A stretch of 64,000 bases of DNA from Desulforamulus profundi (GTDB taxonomy: Bacteria; Bacillota_B; Desulfotomaculia; Desulfotomaculales; Desulfotomaculaceae), in contig NZ_AWQQ01000088.1 of assembly GCF_002607855.1 (NCBI RefSeq), positions 120,920 through 184,919 on the forward strand, in the 5' to 3' direction. Positions within the stretch are counted from its first letter, which is position 1. Each line of letters starts with the position of its first letter. Below the pieces are notes generated by a model that did not search any database, was not told the origin of the DNA, and was given only the letters and a program-made list of their open reading frames with translations. The position numbers and the translations under genes were made by a program. Shown in pieces: positions 9,674 through 18,894 of the stretch.

Positions 9674-9787
9674 TTGAATAAAGAATTAATTAATGAAATC
9701 CTGGACAGTATCGGCCTGGAAAGTATACACCTGGAAAATGACCAAAGACCGGCCACGGAATCGCTGATGCTAACGTTGTCCCCATGA
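9674..9787 (+). CDS. 37-residue open frame, probably a gene stub
   Basis: TTG 9674 with an AAGGGGTGAAAG ribosome-site-like sequence begins MNKELINEILDSIGLESIHL and stops after SLMLTLSP. The first 20 residues look like a genuine protein N-terminus. The stop is followed within 4 bases by a strong terminator, so the gene body may have been removed by deletion. No function can be assigned. Confidence 0.35.
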   Translation: MNKELINEILDSIGLESIHLENDQRPATESLMLTLSP

Positions 9788-9790
9788 TTA

Positions 9791-9827
9791 AAACCCGAGG
9801 GATGCTAAAAAGCCTGCCCTCGGGTTT
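9791..9827 (+). terminator. Intrinsic terminator
   Basis: AAACCCGAGGG (9791-9801) pairs with CCCTCGGGTTT (9817-9827), followed by GCTTTTA. Confidence 0.85.
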
Positions 9828-9895
9828 GCTTTTATCCGAAAATTATTTGCCCATGGAAAGAGCCTTGGGTAATTTTTTAGAGGTCCTTGGACTGA

Positions 9896-10336
9896 TCAAG
9901 CAGCATGCTCCCCCTTTGGCGGCATCTCTGATGGTTTGGGCCGTAGCCTTAAGGGTGGTGCACAGATGGGGGATATCTCTATGTTTAATTTGGAGTGGTG
10001 CATGGTGTACCGGGTGTTGGCAGGGCAGTTCTGGCATTTTTCGTGCTGTCGCTTCATAAACTCCAATTGCCGGGAAGTGGGTCGGATATAACCCTTTTCA
10101 CAGTGCTCAAAGAAGTCTTTAATCCCCAGCGGATCATCTTCCACGGGGCAATTGCATACAATTTCCACCGATGCCGGCTCGGTATTGATATGGGAAGTGA
10201 CCAACTCACAGACAGTCAGGCCAAGGGTGCCCTTTGCCTTTAACGGGCAGGTGTAGTTTTTGCAGGATGAATAATCCTTTTCACCACAGGACTTGCGAAT
10301 AGTAACAACCTCTTTGAAATTATTAACCTGTATCAT
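9896..10336 (-). CDS. Cysteine-rich protein of unknown function
   Basis: Minus-strand protein of about 146 residues. The start is placed at ATG 10336 (MIQVNNFKEVVTIRKSCG) with GGAGGT five bases upstream; the longer frame overlaps that ribosome site. Ten Cys residues occur, including CGEKDYSSCKNYTCPLK, CNCPVEDDP, CEKGY and CQNCPANTRY, suggesting metal or Fe-S binding, but the pattern matches no family I can name. The C-terminal 25 residues (PPLRLRPKPSEMPPKGEHAA) look less ordered and may reflect a late frameshift. The 245 bases upstream (10337-10581) are very AT-rich with several TATAAT-like boxes and no gene. Confidence 0.55.
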   Translation of the reverse strand: MIQVNNFKEVVTIRKSCGEKDYSSCKNYTCPLKAKGTLGLTVCELVTSHINTEPASVEIVCNCPVEDDPLGIKDFFEHCEKGYIRPTSRQLEFMKRQHEKCQNCPANTRYTMHHSKLNIEISPICAPPLRLRPKPSEMPPKGEHAA

Positions 10337-10581
10337 GATAACCTCCATTGTGGATAGTAATTGCGTTTTATCAGTTTGGCGACATCGTGACAAAAACACA
10401 TTTCAATTATAAAGAATTTAGGATGACATCATTCGACATCTAACAGTGAAATCCTCTTTATAATTATAATTTTTTTTGAACTTTTTTAAATAGTTACAAA
10501 ACATAAATATATATTTATAAGAATTTTTAGATATTACAAACAAAATAGAATTATTCAAACAAATGATCGGTAGGGTATAAA

Positions 10582-10748
10582 ATGGCGGTGGTAACCCTGG
10601 GGGTCGTCATGCTGTTGTTCATACCCGGACTTACCAACCTCTCCTGGAAAAAGGTTCAGTCCAACACCATCTGGGGCACCTGGCTGCTGCTTTGCGGCTC
10701 CCTTTCCCTGGTGAGTGCCTTTGAAAAGACCGGAGTGGATAAATGGAT
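10582..10748 (+). pseudogene. SLC13/DASS-type anion transporter, short fragment
   Basis: The frame from ATG 10582 encodes VTLGVVMLLFIPGLTNLSW, then WGTWLLLCGSLSLVSAFEKTG: two membrane segments typical of sodium:sulfate/dicarboxylate symporters of the SLC13 family. There is no ribosome site at the start and the frame switches after VDKW into an Fe-S protein. This is an internal transporter fragment left by deletion. Confidence 0.55.
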
Positions 10749-10973
10749 GAAACCACAAAAAAGGCTTTTTGCCGCTCCGCCCGGGATTGCTGGGACTGCA
10801 TGGCTTGCATCAAGGCCTGTCCTGCCGGTGCCCTGGAAACAAGAATTCCCTACCAGTTAGGGTACTATCCGGCCAGACTGATCCCTAAAATGGGAGATAA
10901 AGTGATCGAATGGACCTGCATTGATATAAATGGTAAAGTGGAAAAGTTTATTGTAAAAACCCATAATAAGTAG
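10743..10973 (+). CDS. AprB-like 4Fe-4S ferredoxin, possibly N-terminally truncated
   Basis: A 76-residue frame from ATG 10743 carries one complete 4Fe-4S motif, CWDCMACIKACPAGALE, followed by RIPYQLGYYPARLIPK and IEWTCIDINGKVEKFIVKT. The motif and tail resemble the C-terminal part of APS reductase subunit beta and related small ferredoxins that partner with sulfur-metabolism reductases. The usual first cluster is absent and the start lies within the SLC13 fragment, without its own ribosome site. It is likely the remaining end of a longer gene joined to the transporter fragment. A terminator follows at once. Confidence 0.55.
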   Translation: MDETTKKAFCRSARDCWDCMACIKACPAGALETRIPYQLGYYPARLIPKMGDKVIEWTCIDINGKVEKFIVKTHNK

Positions 10974-10985
10974 AAAGATTTTTAT

Positions 10986-11021
10986 AACAACCTCTGTATA
11001 AATGTGGAGGTTGTTATTTTT
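10986..11021 (+). terminator. Intrinsic terminator
   Basis: AACAACCTC (10986-10994) pairs with GAGGTTGTT (11007-11015), followed by ATTTTT. Confidence 0.85.
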
Positions 11022-11042
11022 CCTAAATTTACCTTATATAAG

Positions 11043-11080
11043 TTGACATATATTGGTTAGTGCTGTAATAATAATTATTA
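11043..11080 (+). promoter_or_regulatory. Promoter with overlapping Fur-family (Fur/Zur/PerR) box before znuABC
   Basis: TTGACA (11043-11048) and TAATAA (11066-11071) are spaced by 17 bases. The -10 lies inside a perfect 7-1-7 palindrome, TAATAAT-A-ATTATTA (11066-11080), the arrangement recognised by Fur-family metalloregulators. Binding here would block polymerase. The neighbouring metal ABC operon favours a zinc or manganese response (Zur- or Fur-type). Confidence 0.7.
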
Positions 11081-11120
11081 AATCGGAAAAATTCTTATTA
11101 AGGAGGTAAAAACAGCGGTC

Positions 11121-12148
11121 TTGAAAAGAATTATATTTACTTTTGCAGCCCTTTTTCTGTTGTCGGGGCTGCTGGTGGGTTGCGGCAGCACCACAGAGGA
11201 AAAGGGGCCCGGTCAGCAGGACCAACTCAAGGTATACACCAGCATTTATCCCCTGTACGACTTTGCCAAACGAATCGGCGGGGACAAGATCATCGTTACG
11301 AACATTATTCCCCCCGGTGCCGAACCCCACGATTGGGAACCCACCCCGCAGGACGTGGCGCAGATGAGCAACGCCGATGTTTTAATCCTCAGCGGGACGG
11401 GTGTTGAACCCTGGGCGGACAAGGTGTTAAGCGTAATAGATCAAACCAAAGTGACGGTTGTTTATGGTGGCCAAAATATCGAGTTAATCGAGGGTGTCAA
11501 ACACGAGCACAATGAGCATCAGGACGGCAAGGAAGAGCATGACCATGAACAGGATGCTCATAAGGAAGGTTCTCACCAGGAGGAACCCGGCAAGCAAGAA
11601 GAGCATGGCCACGATCATGGTGGCAAGGATCCCCATGTTTGGTTGGACCCCTTAAATGCCAAAGTGATGGTGGATAATATTCTGACCGGTTTAAGTAAAG
11701 CCGATGAGAAAAATAAATCCTTCTATGAGGCCAATGCCGAGTCTTACAAGAAAGAACTGGATAAGCTCCATGAGGAATATCAATCCGGGCTTGCCCAGAC
11801 AAAGATTAAAGAATTTGTAACCTCCCACGCCGCCTTTGGTTATTTGGCCAAGCGATATGGCCTTACCGAAATCCCTGTCCGGGGGCTTTCTGCCGAAAGT
11901 GAACCCAGCCCCGCAGATATGGCGGCAGTGGTGAAACTGGCCCGGGAGAAAAACATCAAGCATATTTTTTCGAGACTCTGGTGAGTCCCAAGGTTTCCGA
12001 GGCCATTGCCAGCGAACTGAAGGCAGAAACACTGGTATTAAACCCCCTTGAAGGACTGTCCGACCAGGAAATGGCCGGAGGTCAGGATTACCTTTCGGTC
12101 ATGCGTCAAAATCTCCAGAACCTGAAAATCGCACTGGGGGCCAACTAA
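11121..12148 (+). CDS. znuA: Metal ABC transporter substrate-binding lipoprotein, one apparent frameshift
   Basis: Periplasmic-type binding lipoprotein of the cluster A-I (ZnuA/AdcA/TroA) family. Start TTG 11121 has AAGGAGG upstream (slightly long spacing). The signal peptide ends in a lipobox LSGLLVGCGS. Mature N-terminus VYTSIYPLYDFAKRIGGD leads to the first metal His in PGAEPHDWEPTPQD, a long His/Asp/Glu-rich loop (about residues 128-168, many HDH/HEH units) typical of zinc binding, then DPHVWLDP and TSHAAFGYLAKRYG. A T seems lost at about 11970 (attttttcgag); repaired, the protein continues FETLVSPKVSEAIASEL and ends just before znuC. Substrate most likely zinc. Confidence 0.9.
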
Positions 12149-12933
12149 ATGAATAAGCAAACGGTACTAGAGATCAGCCGGCTCAGTTTTACCTATGGCT
12201 GCCATACCGTATTGGATGATATTAATTTGAATATTGACTCCGGTGAGGTTGTCTGCATTACCGGCCCCAATGGGGCCGGTAAGACCACCCTGCTGAAATT
12301 GCTGCTGGGCCAGTTAAAACCCGCATCAGGCACCATCAAACTGTTCGGGGTGGACTCAGCCAGGTTTGAGGAAAGATACCGCATCGGGTATCTTTCCCAG
12401 AGGCTACCCATTTCAACACACAGTTTCCCGCCACAGCCAGGGAAGTGGTTGTTTCCGGCAGGACGCCCAAGGTAGGGTTGTTCAAGCCCCTGTTGAAAGA
12501 AGACTTTATAAAGGCCGACCAGGCACTTGAGATGGTGGGGATGACGGAGTTTGCCAATGAGCCGGTGGGCAATCTTTCCGGCGGGCAGCAGCAGAGGGTT
12601 TTACTGGCCAGGACCCTGGTATGCGAACCGGATCTCTTGATTCTTGATGAGCCCGGTACCGGAGTGGACAGGGGCGCCCTGGATGCAGTCTATCAATTAT
12701 TAAAGACTCTAAACCGGCAGCAGGGAACCACCATGCTCATTGTTACCCACGAGTTGGAGGGAATCGCCTCGATCATGACGCGGCAGGTTTGTTTGGATAA
12801 GCGCATTTGCACCTGTGCATGTCATCAGTATACCAGCCCTGAGGCGCAAATGAAGCACTGCGGCAGAAGAATGATGGTCCAATTATCAGAATCCCAGCCA
12901 AAGGAGCCGTGCTATGGAAATCTTTCATTATGA
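12149..12933 (+). CDS. znuC: Metal ABC transporter ATP-binding protein, one apparent frameshift
   Basis: ATPase of the zinc/manganese importer. It begins directly after the znuA stop (taa-ATG). Walker A is GPNGAGKTT (residue 37), then the frame breaks at about 12405 (agaggctacc; one G lost). The continuation gives FNTQFPATAREVVVSGRTPK, the ABC signature NLSGGQQQRVLLART, Walker B LLILDEPG and the switch His in VTHELEG. A Cys/His-rich tail (CLDKRICTCACHQY) is present, as in many ZnuC proteins. It overlaps the start of znuB by 20 bases, indicating translational coupling. Confidence 0.9.
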
Positions 12934-13758
12934 ATTTATGCAGAGGGCCATCCTGGCCGGTCTCCTGGTGGGTCTGATCTGCCCGGCGGTGGGGCTGTTT
13001 ATCGCCCTTCGCAGGATGTCAATGATTGCCGACGCCCTGGCTCACGTGTGCCTGTCGGGAGTGGCGGCCGGCTGATGACCGGTGTGCATCCCGTATTGAC
13101 TGCTTCTCTTTTTGCTGCCGGCGGGGGGTTGGTCATCGAAAGGCTGCGCAAGACCTTCCGCTGTTATTCTGAAATCTCCATCGCCATTCTCCTTTCCTCA
13201 GGGGTCGCCATCGGGGCCATTTTGTTGGACCTGGGTAAGGGGTACAGCGCCAATTTCATGAGTTATCTGTTTGGCAGTATTGTAGCCATCAACCTGAAGG
13301 ATTTAAAAATTATCCTGCTACAGGGAACGGCCATTCTCACTTTAGTTTGGCTGTTAAAAAAGGAACTGTTTTACATTTCCTTTGATGAAGAGAACGCCAG
13401 AGTCAGCGGTATTCCGGTGGAGGCCATCAGTGTTTGCTTCACTGTTTTGACAGCTTTGACCATTGCCATGTCAATCCGGGTGGTTGGTATTTTACTGGTT
13501 TCCTCACTGATGGTATTGCCGGTGGCCACCGCCATGCGTATCGCCGGCAGTTTCCGCGGGGCCCTGTTGCTGGCTGTTTTGTTTGCAGAATCTGCCATCA
13601 TGGTCGGTCTTTTTGCATCCTTTTATATAAACTTGGCTCCGGGTGGGGCCATTGTCATGACTTCGGTGTTCCTGCTGCTTGCCACACTGGCCTATCAAAA
13701 GGTGGTAAGTCAACCGGCGGTAACAAAGGAAAAAGTTTTCCTGGGGGAAACCCGGTAA
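12914..13758 (+). CDS. znuB: Metal ABC transporter permease, one apparent frameshift
   Basis: Integral membrane permease of the cluster 9 (zinc/manganese/iron) ABC family. ATG 12914 begins MEIFHYEFMQRAILAGLLVG, the usual N-terminus, followed by ALRRMSMIADALAHVCLSGVAAG. One C appears missing at about 13074 (gccggctgatg); repaired, the protein runs to 13758 through LGKGYSANFMSYLFGSI and the permease EAA-like region with RVVGILLVSSLMVLPVATAM. Total length is near the family norm of about 280 residues. Third gene of the operon controlled by the Fur-family box. Confidence 0.9.
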
Positions 13759-13859
13759 CCGGGGAGGCAAACCAGCGGTGTCAGGAATAGGGGCGATAAG
13801 CCCTATTTAACTCATGTTTTGTTTGTGCCTGATATTTTGTCATCGTTAAGGAGCTTGGT

Positions 13860-14036
13860 ATGTTCAGGCCAAAGACAACCTATGACCGGGGAAATTGGTC
13901 CGCAGCCGGCCCAGAACCCCTTTACCTGGTAGCTCGTTATGTGATTGCCTGCTGTGCGGCCGATGCGGTGACAGTGGGATTTGTGGTGGAGGGAACGCCA
14001 CCCTATCCGGACAACACGTCTAACCAAACACTTTTT
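13860..14036 (+). pseudogene. DUF1980/YcgQ-type protein fragment
   Basis: One frame encodes EPLYLVARYVIACCAADAVT, then VGFVVEGTPPYPDNT, resembling the invariant core of the TIGR03943/DUF1980 (YcgQ) family (xxRFVIxCCAADAxPVG). That family commonly accompanies zinc importers and the YcgR permease, matching its place right after znuABC. The N-terminal membrane part and C-terminus are missing and no clear start exists, so this is a remnant. The similarity is from memory and covers only about 35 residues. Confidence 0.45.
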
Positions 14037-14105
14037 GCAGTATGGAATCAGTTATACACTTTTCGCAAAATCCCTTTAATTGGACGCATAACTATTGAGT
14101 CAATA

Positions 14106-14141
14106 AAAATCACCCCGACCTCATCCAGGCGGGGTGATTTT
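14106..14141 (-). terminator. Intrinsic terminator for the minus-strand ATPase gene
   Basis: On the minus strand, AAAATCACCCCG pairs with CGGGGTGATTTT, followed by TATTG. It lies directly after the stop at 14148. Confidence 0.85.
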
Positions 14142-14147
14142 CGCTGG

Positions 14148-15268
14148 TTATTTAAACTCCTCCGCATACTTCAAAATTCTTGCCAGTACCTCGTCCCGTT
14201 TGGCATTGATAGCCTCAAAATCCATGGCCGGGATGTAGTAGGTTTCCATGACGTCGTGTTCGGCCTTGGCGGCGGCAATGTAGCTGATGGCCCGGCAGAG
14301 GGCGGAGTGCAGTCGCTCGCCGGCGCACTTGATTTCTTTGTCGTAAACCGCCAGTACATTTGGGTCGAGATACTGGTTAAGGTCCTTAATTCTTACTTTC
14401 TTTAATCCCGGAATATACTGGATTTTAAAGTTGATACCCGGAATATCCTTCATGACAGCGGTTTTCATGGCAGGAATTACTACCAAATCCACCGCCGTGG
14501 GTTCAAAGGAGCAGTGATACACGTCCGTATCCAGGCCGTGCATATGCATGACCCTGGCAACGGTGCCCACCACTTCCGAGCCAAGGGCACTGGCATCGCT
14601 GGTAATGAAATACAGTTTTTTAACACCGTCTAACACGGTTTCCAGGAAGTGTGCCTGACCCTGGGGGGTAAAAGCGGTGGCAAACAGGTGTCTGTCCTTG
14701 GGTTTCAGGTCAAACTGGATCTCTGCGTCTTCAATGATATCCTCGGTAATGTCATGGATAACGCCATTGACGGAGGCCATGTTCATGGCCTCGGTATAGT
14801 AGCTGTCCAGCTCGTCTTTAATGACCCTGGCTTCGGCCAGCTGGCTGTAAGCGATTTTAAACAGGCGGCCCACCCGGGCATTGGATTTTAACACAGCTTC
14901 CTTGTTTTCCCTCATTTTTTCTTCGTCCCAGAAGTCGCCCAGGTGAATAATTTCGTCCACTGCCCCCGGGTTTTTAGGGTCCACCACGTGGGGGGCGGTG
15001 CCGTCCAGCAGGGCTACGCCGATGGAGGGAATGCAAACCCCGTCCAGGACCCGTTGTCCGATGAGCAGCAGTGGTACTCAACGTCATAGCCCAGATCAAG
15101 CATTTTCTCCCCGATGTACCTCATAAAGGTGGATTTACCAACGCCGGGGCCGCCTTTGATGACCAGGATACGGGTGGCGTCCGGATTGATGATATGGTCG
15201 TAATAGGAAAAAAAGCCGCGACTGGTATTTCCACCGGGAAAAACCTTTTTCAATTTGCCTTTACCCAT
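14148..15268 (-). CDS. P-loop ATPase of the PRK06851 type, one apparent frameshift
   Basis: Cytoplasmic protein of about 373 residues with two NTPase-like halves. Start ATG 15268 (MGKGKLKKVFPGGNTSRGFF) has GGAGGT seven bases upstream. Walker A in the first half is VIKGGPGVGKSTFMRYIGE (residue 40). The frame breaks at about 15070, where one lost C restores the path to CIPSIGVALLDGTAPHVVDP. The second half (KKLYFITSDASALGSEVVG) resembles a degenerate P-loop repeat. Function in the cell is unknown. Its upstream region has a six-base-loop hairpin and terminator like those of the nitrogen genes (next entry), suggesting shared control. Confidence 0.8.
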
Positions 15269-15308
15269 AAATTTACCTCCCTTGTAAATTTTGGAAATTA
15301 GGTGCATC

Positions 15309-15381
15309 AAAAAAGCACCACGCATCAGGGGAGGCCTGAATCCAGGGTGGCGCTTAATGAGCAGAGTCACTGCGCTGTGAC
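15309..15381 (-). promoter_or_regulatory. Leader hairpin with ANTAR-type loop plus terminator before the P-loop ATPase gene
   Basis: On the minus strand GTCAC (15381-15377) pairs with GTGAC (15370-15366) around loop AGCGCA, which has A at position 1 and G at position 4. About 12 bases later a terminator forms: GCGCCAC (15353-15347) with GTGGTGC (15321-15315), followed by six T. A canonical second ANTAR hairpin is not visible: only GCT-CATTA-AGC with a five-base loop. Confidence 0.5.
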
Positions 15382-15445
15382 AATCTATTATATTTAATAA
15401 GTATTAATTACACAGGACATGTATGATATCTTTTCGGGGGGAAAT

Positions 15446-16845
15446 TTATGGCAGCATCTTCAGGACAACCCCACATCCGCCCCCAGCACACCAATGACTT
15501 GACCTCCCCGGGAAACCGGCACCGAGACGGTGAGGCAGGGCTGTCTGGTGATGGCCGAGATATAAACCGGTGAAATGTAGATTTCACCGGCAGCCGCCCG
15601 CTGCCACCATTCTCTGACTCTGGCGTTGGCAAGGCCGGCGGCAGGCTGGGAAAAAAGGAAAGCGCCCTCAGAGTCATTGGACCAAATGGCTTCGATGTCG
15701 GGGTTGGTCTCTTTTAGTTGCAAAAGAATGTTTTCGTGCCGGGGCCTGTCCATCTGAATGATCCCAGAGTTCTGAGCAGCTTGGGTTAAAAGTGATTTTA
15801 TTTGGTCAATTCGGGATAAAGCTTTTTTCTGTACCACATAGGACAGCTGACTGTTTTCAACTACCTTTTCCAAATCCGTGGCCAGGTTGGCCAACAGCAT
15901 GCCAGTGCTTACCACCGATTCCAGATCCCGGTTGCGGGATTCCAGTACCGATGCCACCTGCTGCAGGCTACCATTCACATCACACAGGGTTTCCCGTGCT
16001 GTATTGTTCACTTTGTGCACAAAATCGAAGCTCCGGTTAAACACAGTCTGGATGTTGTATAACTGGGTGGCCGCTGCCCGGGAGGAATTTAAGCTGGCGT
16101 TAATGCTGCTGACCACCGTGGCTACATCCTGCTTGATTTGCTCCAGTACCTCGGAGGTTTGTTTCACCGCACCGGCCGTAAGATCCGACAGTTTGCCGAT
16201 CTCCTGGGCCACCACACCGAATCCCCGCCCCTGTTCCCCGGCCCGGGCGGCCTCGATGGCCGCGTTGAGAGCCAACAGTTTGGTTTGTTGAGAAATTTCC
16301 CCGATATTTTGTGAAATAAACCGGACCTGTTCCACTGCTTCTTTTAATGTTGTAATTTGTTCATTTAATTGGCTGTTGCCGGATTGAATATCTTCAATAG
16401 TGTCATTGACGGACTGAATGGCCTGCACACTATCTTGAATGGCCCTCTCGCTCTCCAGGAAGTCCTTTTCCAATCGTTCACCGGCATTTTGCAAGGTCGT
16501 GGCGATGCCCCGGATTTGTTGAAAAGCCTGAAAGATATCTGTGGTGGAGCGAACAGAAATGTCCATCTGGTCGGAGGCCGCCCGTACCTGCTGGGACGTC
16601 AGTTGAATTTCCTGAGACAACAACCGGAGCCGGTTCATTAGCTGCCAAACCGCTTCACTTAATTTTGAACCGTCCTTACCGTCAGCGGGCCGGTCCACAG
16701 GAGGCAGTTCAACCCGCTGCCAGTCGGCCGCCGCCTGTTGAAGTTTACTCATGAACAAATGATACCGTTTCTTGCGGCATCGGTGTACAACAGCAAAGAT
16801 CAGAGATGCCAGCGCAAAGCCAGACACAAATTCAATCACCGCCAT
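15446..16845 (-). CDS. Chemoreceptor with C-terminal Cache-like domain
   Basis: Methyl-accepting chemotaxis-type protein. Start ATG 16845 ([20 protein letters not shown]) follows GGGGGGAG. A single N-terminal membrane helix (residues 5-22) is followed by Arg/Lys-rich HRCRKKRYH, a coiled coil, then the MCP signalling tip [20 protein letters not shown] followed by [13 protein letters not shown]. No HAMP is seen. After the signalling domain, the last 110 residues ([21 protein letters not shown]-like [35 protein letters not shown]) resemble a Cache/PDC ligand-binding fold, placing the sensor at the C-terminus and inside the cell. A G lost near 15470 gives the extra end VVLKMLP and a stop at 15446. 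Controlled by a two-hairpin ANTAR leader. Confidence 0.88.
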
Positions 16846-16863
16846 CAACTCTCCCCCCAAACC

Positions 16864-16932
16864 AAAAAGCGCCCATCCCCTTCGCAGGAAACAGGCGCCT
16901 CTGCCTTTATTTTTTGATACCTCATTGTATCA
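16864..16932 (-). promoter_or_regulatory. ANTAR two-hairpin antiterminator leader before the chemoreceptor gene
   Basis: On the minus strand, hairpin 1 is TGATAC (16932-16927) with GTATCA (16920-16915), loop AATGAG. Hairpin 2 is AGGC (16906-16903) with GCCT (16896-16893), loop AGAGGC. Both loops have A1 and G4. The 3' arm of hairpin 2 lies within the left arm of a 12-bp terminator (16898-16887 with 16880-16869, loop TGCGAA) followed by TTTTT, ending six bases before the purine-rich ribosome site. Forming hairpin 2 excludes the terminator. A TATAAT lies just upstream (about 16943). Confidence 0.85.
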
Positions 16933-17016
16933 TTCTCCATTATATAACACGGCCCGCTTTACTTTGGATAGTTTGGCGAGAGATATACATAATACAATTT
17001 ATTCCCGGCAGTCAGC

Positions 17017-18855
17017 CTATTTAATCACTACGTTGTATTCCCGGAGCCAGGCATTAACCTGGTACAGGTAGGCAAAGAGCTGGGGGCCGGTCATCAACTG
17101 GCCGAACCAGGGCCTGCTGAAATTGTCATCCTCAAACTCCGCCATGGACCGGACGGCTTCAACGTTAATTAACTGCAGCAGGGGCGAAGAAGGTTCGTTT
17201 AAAATATTCAGCAGCAGTTTCCGCACCGCAGACAGGTAGGTCGGGTTGTGGGTTTTGGGGTAAGGACTCTTGCGGCGTTCCAAGACATCCTCCGGCAGGC
17301 ACCGGCCAGGGCCAGGCGTAGCAGACCCTTCTCCCGGCCGTTGAAATTTTTCATGGACCAGGTACGTTCCATACATATTCCACAATGCGGTGATCACAGA
17401 AGGGAACCCTGACCTCCAGACCGGTGGCCATGCTCATGCGGTCTTTGCGGTCCAGTAGGGTTTGCATAAACCAAACCATATTCAGGTAAAACATCTCCCG
17501 CCTTCTGGCTTCCGCAGGGTCCTCACCGGGCAATCCGGGGACCTCCTCCAGGGTTTCCCGGTAGCGGGTGGCTGCATAATCCTCGGGTCTGATTGCATGA
17601 GCCAGTTCCGGGGAAAGCAGCATGGTTCTTTCACGGGTGGACTGGGACCAGGGGAAGGTGTTGGCATTTAAGTCCTCTTCCCGGTGGAACCAGGGATAGC
17701 CGCCGAAGACCTCGTCGGCGCACTCGCCGGACAGGGCCACGGTGGCTCCTTTTTAATCTCCTTGCAGAACAGGTACAGAGAGGAATCCACATCGGCCATG
17801 CCGGGTAGGTCCCGGGCCAGCATGGCAATTTTTAAAGACTCCACCAGTTTGGGTGTATCAACGAAAATATAATGGTGGTGAGAGCCCAGGAATTCGGACA
17901 TGCGCTTCACCCAGGGGGCATCGGAATTCGGTTGGAAAATACTGGCCTTAAAATAACGGTCGTTATCCACGTAGTCCACCGAGTAAGTATGGAGGGGTCC
18001 CAGGCCCTGCTTCTTATAAGCCTGGCGGCAAAGGTTGAAAGGCGCTGGAGTCCAATCCGCCGGACAAAAAGGTGCAAACCGGTACGTCCGCCACCAGCTG
18101 CCTGGAGATGGAGTCCTCCAACAGTTCCCGCACCTTGTTGATGGTGGTGCAGAGGTCATCTTCATGGGGGCGGCTGACCAAGCCCCAGTAGTGGTGGATG
18201 CGGAGGGTGTCATCCTTAAAGGTCAGGGAATAACCGGGCCGCAATTCATGGACATCCTTAAAGACCCCGTGCCCGGGGGTGCGGGCGGGACCCAGGGCAA
18301 AGATTTCCGCCAGACCGTCGGCAGCCACTTCGGGTTTTACCAGGGGGTGGGCCAGCAGCGCCTTTAACTCGCTGCCAAAGATGAAAGCATTGCCCCGCCG
18401 GGCGTAAAACAGGGGTTTTACGCCCATGCGTCCCGGGCCATGAACAGGCTTTGGTCCGCCTCGCTCCAGATACCAAAGGCAAAGATGCCGTTAAATTTCT
18501 CTACGCATTTGGCGCCCCACTCAATATAGGAAGTCAGTAACACTTCGGTATCCGAATGACCCCGGAAGGTGTAGCCCCGGTATGCCAGTTCCTGTCGCAG
18601 TTCCGGGGTATTGTACAGCTCACCGTTATAGACAATCACATAGGTCCTATCTCCCTGGGTACGGACCATGGGCTGGGCGCCTCCCTCGGGGTCAACCACC
18701 GTAAGGCGTCTGTGGCCCAGGGCCGCCCGGTTAGAATACCAGTATCCCTCGGCATCAGGCCCGCGATTGGTAAGAGTGGCGGTCATGTTTTCCAAAATGG
18801 CACGGTCCCGGGGCTGTTGAATCTCGCGGTCTATCCATCCTGTAATACCACACAT
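17017..18855 (-). CDS. asnB: Asparagine synthase (glutamine-hydrolysing), several apparent frameshifts
   Basis: Converts aspartate to asparagine using glutamine and ATP. ATG 18855 begins MCGITGWIDREIQQ; Cys2 is the glutaminase nucleophile and RGPDAEGYW and YNGELYN follow. Open frames at 18418-18855, 18014-18427, 17668-18213, 17351-17740 and 17017-17397 join into one protein if single bases are restored near 18420, 18040, 17750 and 17360. The synthetase half shows FLSGGLDSSA (PP-loop), SECADEVFGGYPWF and LDRKDRMSMATGLEVRVPF. The C-terminal 120 residues are the usual helical tail. Nitrogen control is expected from the leader at 18895-18973. Length after repair, about 612 residues, is normal for the long AsnB type. 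Confidence 0.9.
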
Positions 18856-18894
18856 ACGCTGTCATCCTCCTTTGAAAAAAGGTCTACTGTGATA

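Noticed and set aside
15281..15420. T-box, riboswitch or c-di-GMP aptamer upstream of the P-loop ATPase
   Set aside because: No T-box consensus or GEMM core; the structure is explained by one ANTAR-type hairpin and a terminator.
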